From CAYZJD01 sp964478455 (lineage in GTDB: Bacteria > Acidobacteriota > Terriglobia > Bryobacterales > Bryobacteraceae): a stretch of DNA of 7,928 nt. How positions within the stretch are numbered: the first letter of the stretch is position 1; each line of letters starts with the position of its first letter. The stretch covers positions 1-7,928 of the forward strand of contig CAYZJD010000214.1 of NCBI GenBank assembly GCA_964478455.1, given 5' to 3'. The notes under the pieces are model-generated. The model was not told where the DNA came from, searched no databases, and saw only the letters and a list, made by a program, of their open reading frames with translations. Positions 5,433 to 7,928 of the stretch are shown here, in pieces. The translations under genes were made by a program, and so were the position numbers.

Positions 5433-6610
5433 CTCAAATCGTACTCCCCCAGCCGCAGCGGATACCGTCCGTGCTCGCGGACGAGCTTCACCACATAGTC
5501 GTAGCTCTCGCCGCTGACGTTGGCCGGCACCGAGTGGTCCGACTGGAAGATGTAGCCGCCGCCTTTGGCCGCGTTCAGCTTGGTGAGAACCAGCCGATTC
5601 AGTTCTTCTCTGTCCCCGCGCGCCCAGGCGACCACGTCCATGTTGCCGCAGAAGGCGATGCGGTGGCCGTACTTGCGGCGCAATTCCACCACGTCCAGGC
5701 CCGCCTTTGCCTCCAGCGGATTGTAGGCGTCGATCCCAGTCTCGATGAAATCCTCAAAGATCCGGCTCACGTTGCCGCAGCCGTGGTAGATCACCGGCAG
5801 GCCGAGTTCATGGCTGGCATCCACGATTGCCTTCACCCCCGGCTTGAAGTACTTCCGCCAGTAGGCGGGCGAAAAGAAAGTTCCCTTCTTGTACGCCACG
5901 TCGCCCCAGATCACCATGCCGTCCAGCATCCCGCCGGCGGCCGCGATCTGTGCCTTCGCCATCTCGAGCGAAAACTGGTTGATCCGCTCGACGAAGCGCC
6001 CCACCTCATCGGGATACACGGCGATCCACAGCATCACGTTCTCGGTCCCGATGATGCGCCACAGCGTTTCGTGGCCCTCGCAGATACTGCCGTAGACGGG
6101 AATATCGGGATGGGCGGCTTTCACCGTCTCGATCCACGCGGGCGAGTTGCGCTCGAACGTATCGCCGACTCCGGCGATCTGGTTGTCACCGGAGCGAAAG
6201 TAGCGGCGCTCGTCCCAGGGGTCCTCGAACTCGAACGCGCGCATCTTCTCGATGGTGTCCGTCTCGAAGGCGAGATAGGCCGGCATGGGCAGGTCGAGCC
6301 GCTTGCGAATCACCGCGCCGTAGCCGGTGCGTACCGTGACCTCTTGCTCGCTTTCCGACAGGATCTCGAACTCGCGGATGTGCGGGTCCATGTTCGGGAT
6401 CGTCACCATCCAGTCGAGGTCGTAGTAGCGGTAGATATCCGTGTCCGCTGCCAGGCCGAGTTCCTCACGCCAGCGTTTCAGGAAGCTGCTCCAGAAGAAG
6501 TCGCTCACCGGCACGCGGTCCGGCTCCTCGTGCCGCAGCGCCTTGTTCATCCGGTCGAGCTTCGCCAGGCACCCGGCAGATCGTGCGATGGCGGAGGCGG
6601 CGGGCTTCAT
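5433..6610 (-). CDS. Uroporphyrinogen-decarboxylase-fold (methyltransferase-like) protein, 3' end lost in gap
   Basis: There are 392 codons visible from the ATG at 6610, with GGAG about 9 bases upstream. A GTG at 6619 and an internal ATG at residue 21, just before the typical ALRHEEPDRVPVSDFFW opening of the family, are alternatives. Family hallmarks include DRVP (31-34), YYDLDW (62-67), YGSICEG (173-179), GMVIWGDVAY (231-240), KPGVKAIVDASHELGLPVIY (256-275), a NPLEAKAG segment (297-304) and the late FQSDHSVPANVS (355-366). YHGCGN (275-280) followed by FCGNMD (320-325) gives H276-x-C278...C321. This resembles the zinc-binding His-X-Cys...Cys set of MtaA/MtbA/CmuA-type corrinoid methyltransferases rather than true heme-pathway HemE. 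The sequence ends in RYPLRLGEYDL at the gap, where members of this family normally finish, so probably only a few residues are missing. No corrinoid-protein gene is visible, so the methyl donor and acceptor are unknown. It lies 38 bases after the CPBP-like gene and may share its transcript. Confidence 0.88.
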
Positions 6611-6648
6611 CAAGACCACTCCGAAGAGGGCGATTGTATCTCAGCCGG

Positions 6649-7293
6649 TTAGTAAAACTCGAAGTAACGCGGCCCGGCGTAGAATCCGCGCGAGAGCCAG
6701 AGCGGCGTGACCAGGTGCAGCGTGAAGCCGACAAGCCCGTGCGCCAGGCCAAGGACAAAGAGGTTGCGGTACCGCAAGTAAAGCCGGCCGCAAATCCAGC
6801 CGCCGGCTGCCGCGACCGCCATCAGAAAAGGATTCGGCGCGTGCGCTCCAGTGAAGAGCAACACCGTCACGGCGAGCGTGCGCCGCTCCTTCCCTGCCCC
6901 GAAGACCACTTGCAGCCGGTTCAAGAAGTAGCCGTTCAACAGATACTGCTGCACTACGCCCCACGGCAGGTAGCGCGCCAGGTTCCACAGGCGCCGCTCG
7001 AAGCTCGCCGGCCGGATCGTCTCGAACCACAAGCCCACTCCTACCAAGACCGCGATCAACACCGCCACCCACGGCGCCATCTTGCGGGCGGCCTCCCGCC
7101 AGCCCGCTGGCCCGAATCCGATCGCCGCCGGAGTCTCGCGGCGCACTGCGTGCGAGATCAACAGTCCCAGCGCGATCGGAATCCACGACAGGGAGTAAGC
7201 CTCGCGGAATCGCCAGATGTAAACAAGGATGCACGAAACGGCAACCGCCACTTCGATTGCGGCCGTTAGAGAACTCCGCCCGCGCAGCCTCAT
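6649..7293 (-). CDS. CPBP-fold membrane protein with degenerate protease motif
   Basis: A 214-residue polytopic membrane protein with hydrophobic segments near residues 10-27, 36-50, 73-90, 108-130, 140-163 and 175-198. The layout matches the CPBP (CAAX protease / bacteriocin-processing) family. The first motif, normally EExxxR, reads Q115-Q116-Y-L-L-N120; the second (FxxxH) is intact as F147-TGA-H151; the third keeps H185 in LAHGLVGF but has Gly where Asn is common. Loss of both glutamates argues against ordinary Glu/His proteolysis. I recall CPBP relatives with a QQ pair, so this may be a distinct subfamily rather than a decayed gene. Start: an in-frame TAG lies just upstream, so only the GTG at 7296 or the ATG at 7293 can open the full frame, and neither has a Shine-Dalgarno. 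It precedes the URO-D-fold gene by 38 bases and follows a separate CPBP gene, from which an inverted repeat divides it. Confidence 0.8.
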   Translation of the reverse strand: MRLRGRSSLTAAIEVAVAVSCILVYIWRFREAYSLSWIPIALGLLISHAVRRETPAAIGFGPAGWREAARKMAPWVAVLIAVLVGVGLWFETIRPASFERRLWNLARYLPWGVVQQYLLNGYFLNRLQVVFGAGKERRTLAVTVLLFTGAHAPNPFLMAVAAAGGWICGRLYLRYRNLFVLGLAHGLVGFTLHLVTPLWLSRGFYAGPRYFEFY

Positions 7294-7334
7294 CACGCGC
7301 TAGAAAGATGATGAATGTCTGTGCCCGGTGAGAG

Positions 7335-7447
7335 GGTGCTGAAAACCGGTGACAGGCAACGCTGTCCCCGCGCCGGGGGCTGCACGTCCATTGTTCTGGG
7401 TAAGTGGCGGCTTGGGACAGCGAAGCCTGCCACCAGTCTTCAGCATC
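7335..7447. repeat. Imperfect inverted repeat between two CPBP genes
   Basis: The reverse complement of 7335-7369 aligns with 7413-7447 at 28 of 35 positions, with 43 bases between the arms. Each arm also folds alone. The left forms GGTGACAG (7348-7355) against CTGTCCCC (7362-7369) around a six-base loop, with one mismatch. The right forms GTGGC+GGCTT (7404-7413) against AAGCC+GCCAC (7423-7433), with a single bulged base and the loop GGGACAGCG. A third small stem, CCCCG/CGGGG, lies at 7366-7378. The whole resembles a non-coding dispersed repeat (REP- or MITE-like). The right-arm hairpin lies about 60 bases past the stop of the upstream CPBP gene and could end transcription, but no U-tract follows. 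The rest of 7294-7490 shows nothing else I can support. Confidence 0.68.
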
Positions 7448-7490
7448 GCGGCAGGAGCTGAATCTTGGGCGTCCTTCATCATCATCTCCC

Positions 7491-7928
7491 TTAGAAGAAG
7501 GTGTGGCGGAGCGTGTTCACCGTCGCGTGCAGCGCCGCGGGCCACAAGATGCTCGTGGTTCGCTGGAACACACGCCCGTAGCCGATGCCCGCAACGGTCG
7601 CCAGGATCATGTAGCGCCAGTTCGGCAACGCGCCGGGTCCGTTGTTGAGATGCGCCGCGCCGAAGATGATCGACGCAACGAGCAGACTTTTGAAGTTGCC
7701 GCCCCAGCGCTGCGCCAGCCAGTTCTGGATCAAGCCGCGGAACAGGATCTCTTCAGGCAGCGCGGTGGCTAGAAAGATCAGCACGAACCGGCCTGCGAGC
7801 CGCTCCACGGTGAGGTCCGCCGGCACGTCAAAGGGATCGATGAAGGACAGCGCGCGGCCCACCACCGCCAGCACGGGAATCACAACCACCGCGACGCCCA
7901 GCCAGCGGAGCGCGTCGCGGCCTTCGGC
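7491..7928 (-). CDS. CPBP family intramembrane protease, 5'-truncated by window edge
   Basis: The frame is open to the right edge, so 145 C-terminal residues are visible and the N-terminal membrane segments lie outside. A GTG at 7889 exists but falls inside a hydrophobic stretch and is probably not the start. All three family motifs are present: ALPEEILFRG with E59, E60 and R64; FGAAH with F89 and H93; and HATVN with H134 and N138. The family comprises membrane-embedded glutamate-type proteases, including eukaryotic CAAX prenyl endopeptidase Rce1 and bacterial proteins tied to bacteriocin self-immunity or processing. The substrate here is unknown. The protein ends in TLRHTFF before TAA. The neighbouring gene downstream encodes a related fold without the glutamates, so the pair may be an active member and a divergent partner, though an inverted repeat separates them and their sequences are not close duplicates. 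Confidence 0.9.
   Translation of the reverse strand, partial: AEGRDALRWLGVAVVVIPVLAVVGRALSFIDPFDVPADLTVERLAGRFVLIFLATALPEEILFRGLIQNWLAQRWGGNFKSLLVASIIFGAAHLNNGPGALPNWRYMILATVAGIGYGRVFQRTTSILWPAALHATVNTLRHTFF

Noticed and set aside
5294..5434. Reading the URO-D-fold gene through the N gap to a stop near 5294
   Set aside because: The gap length is a placeholder, so the frame across it has no meaning. The family normally ends near the last visible residues.
5297..6652. 451-codon plus-strand open frame opposite the URO-D-fold gene
   Set aside because: It is antisense to a clear family member, and its apparent length includes the 100-N gap.
7300..7545. 81-codon minus-strand frame between the two CPBP genes
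   Set aside because: Its start lies inside the upstream CPBP gene and most of it translates the inverted repeat; composition is unlike the neighbours.
1..7928. CRISPR array, tRNA, rRNA, transposase or phage genes
   Set aside because: No regularly spaced direct repeats, cloverleaf-like sequences or matching proteins were found on reading both strands.

Overview
The window is a stretch of a high-GC bacterial genome in which every supported gene reads on the minus strand (right to left). Strong G/C bias at third codon positions, the DUF4159 / von Willebrand A / C13-like / TPR gene set and the small conserved hypothetical genes suggest an Acidobacteriota genome, perhaps Solibacter/Bryobacter-like. 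That assignment rests on protein style only. A run of exactly 100 Ns (5333-5432) shows a scaffolded draft or metagenome assembly.

Right part (7928 to 5433), in transcription order: the 3' portion of a CPBP-family intramembrane protease with all canonical motifs; a 197-base intergenic region holding an imperfect inverted repeat; a second CPBP-fold membrane protein whose first catalytic motif is degenerate (QQ...N instead of EE...R); and, 38 bases on, a uroporphyrinogen-decarboxylase-fold protein with a His-X-Cys...Cys pattern like zinc-dependent corrinoid methyltransferases. The last is cut near its 3' end by the N gap.

Middle part (5297 to 4590): two small conserved-looking genes of unknown function, a soluble 131-residue protein and a 52-residue membrane protein. 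The 52-residue gene has two in-frame start sites, each with its own strong Shine-Dalgarno sequence.

Left part (4501 to 1): a tight four-gene operon. It encodes a DUF4159 protein, a 749-residue membrane protein with a VWA domain and a GATase1-like domain, a secreted C13/caspase-like protein lacking the catalytic cysteine (joined to the VWA gene by an ATGA overlap), and a secreted TPR protein running off the left edge. The start of the TPR gene lies inside an inverted repeat. All four products carry a signal peptide or membrane anchor, so they probably form an envelope-located assembly. VWA plus TPR recalls the Bat and MoxR-associated gene sets, but no MoxR ATPase or DUF58 gene lies in the window.

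No rRNA, tRNA, CRISPR array, transposase or phage gene was seen. No gene-free stretch exceeds 300 bases. The largest are 7294-7490 (inverted repeat), 4749-4901 (Shine-Dalgarno leader) and 5298-5432 (mostly the N gap).
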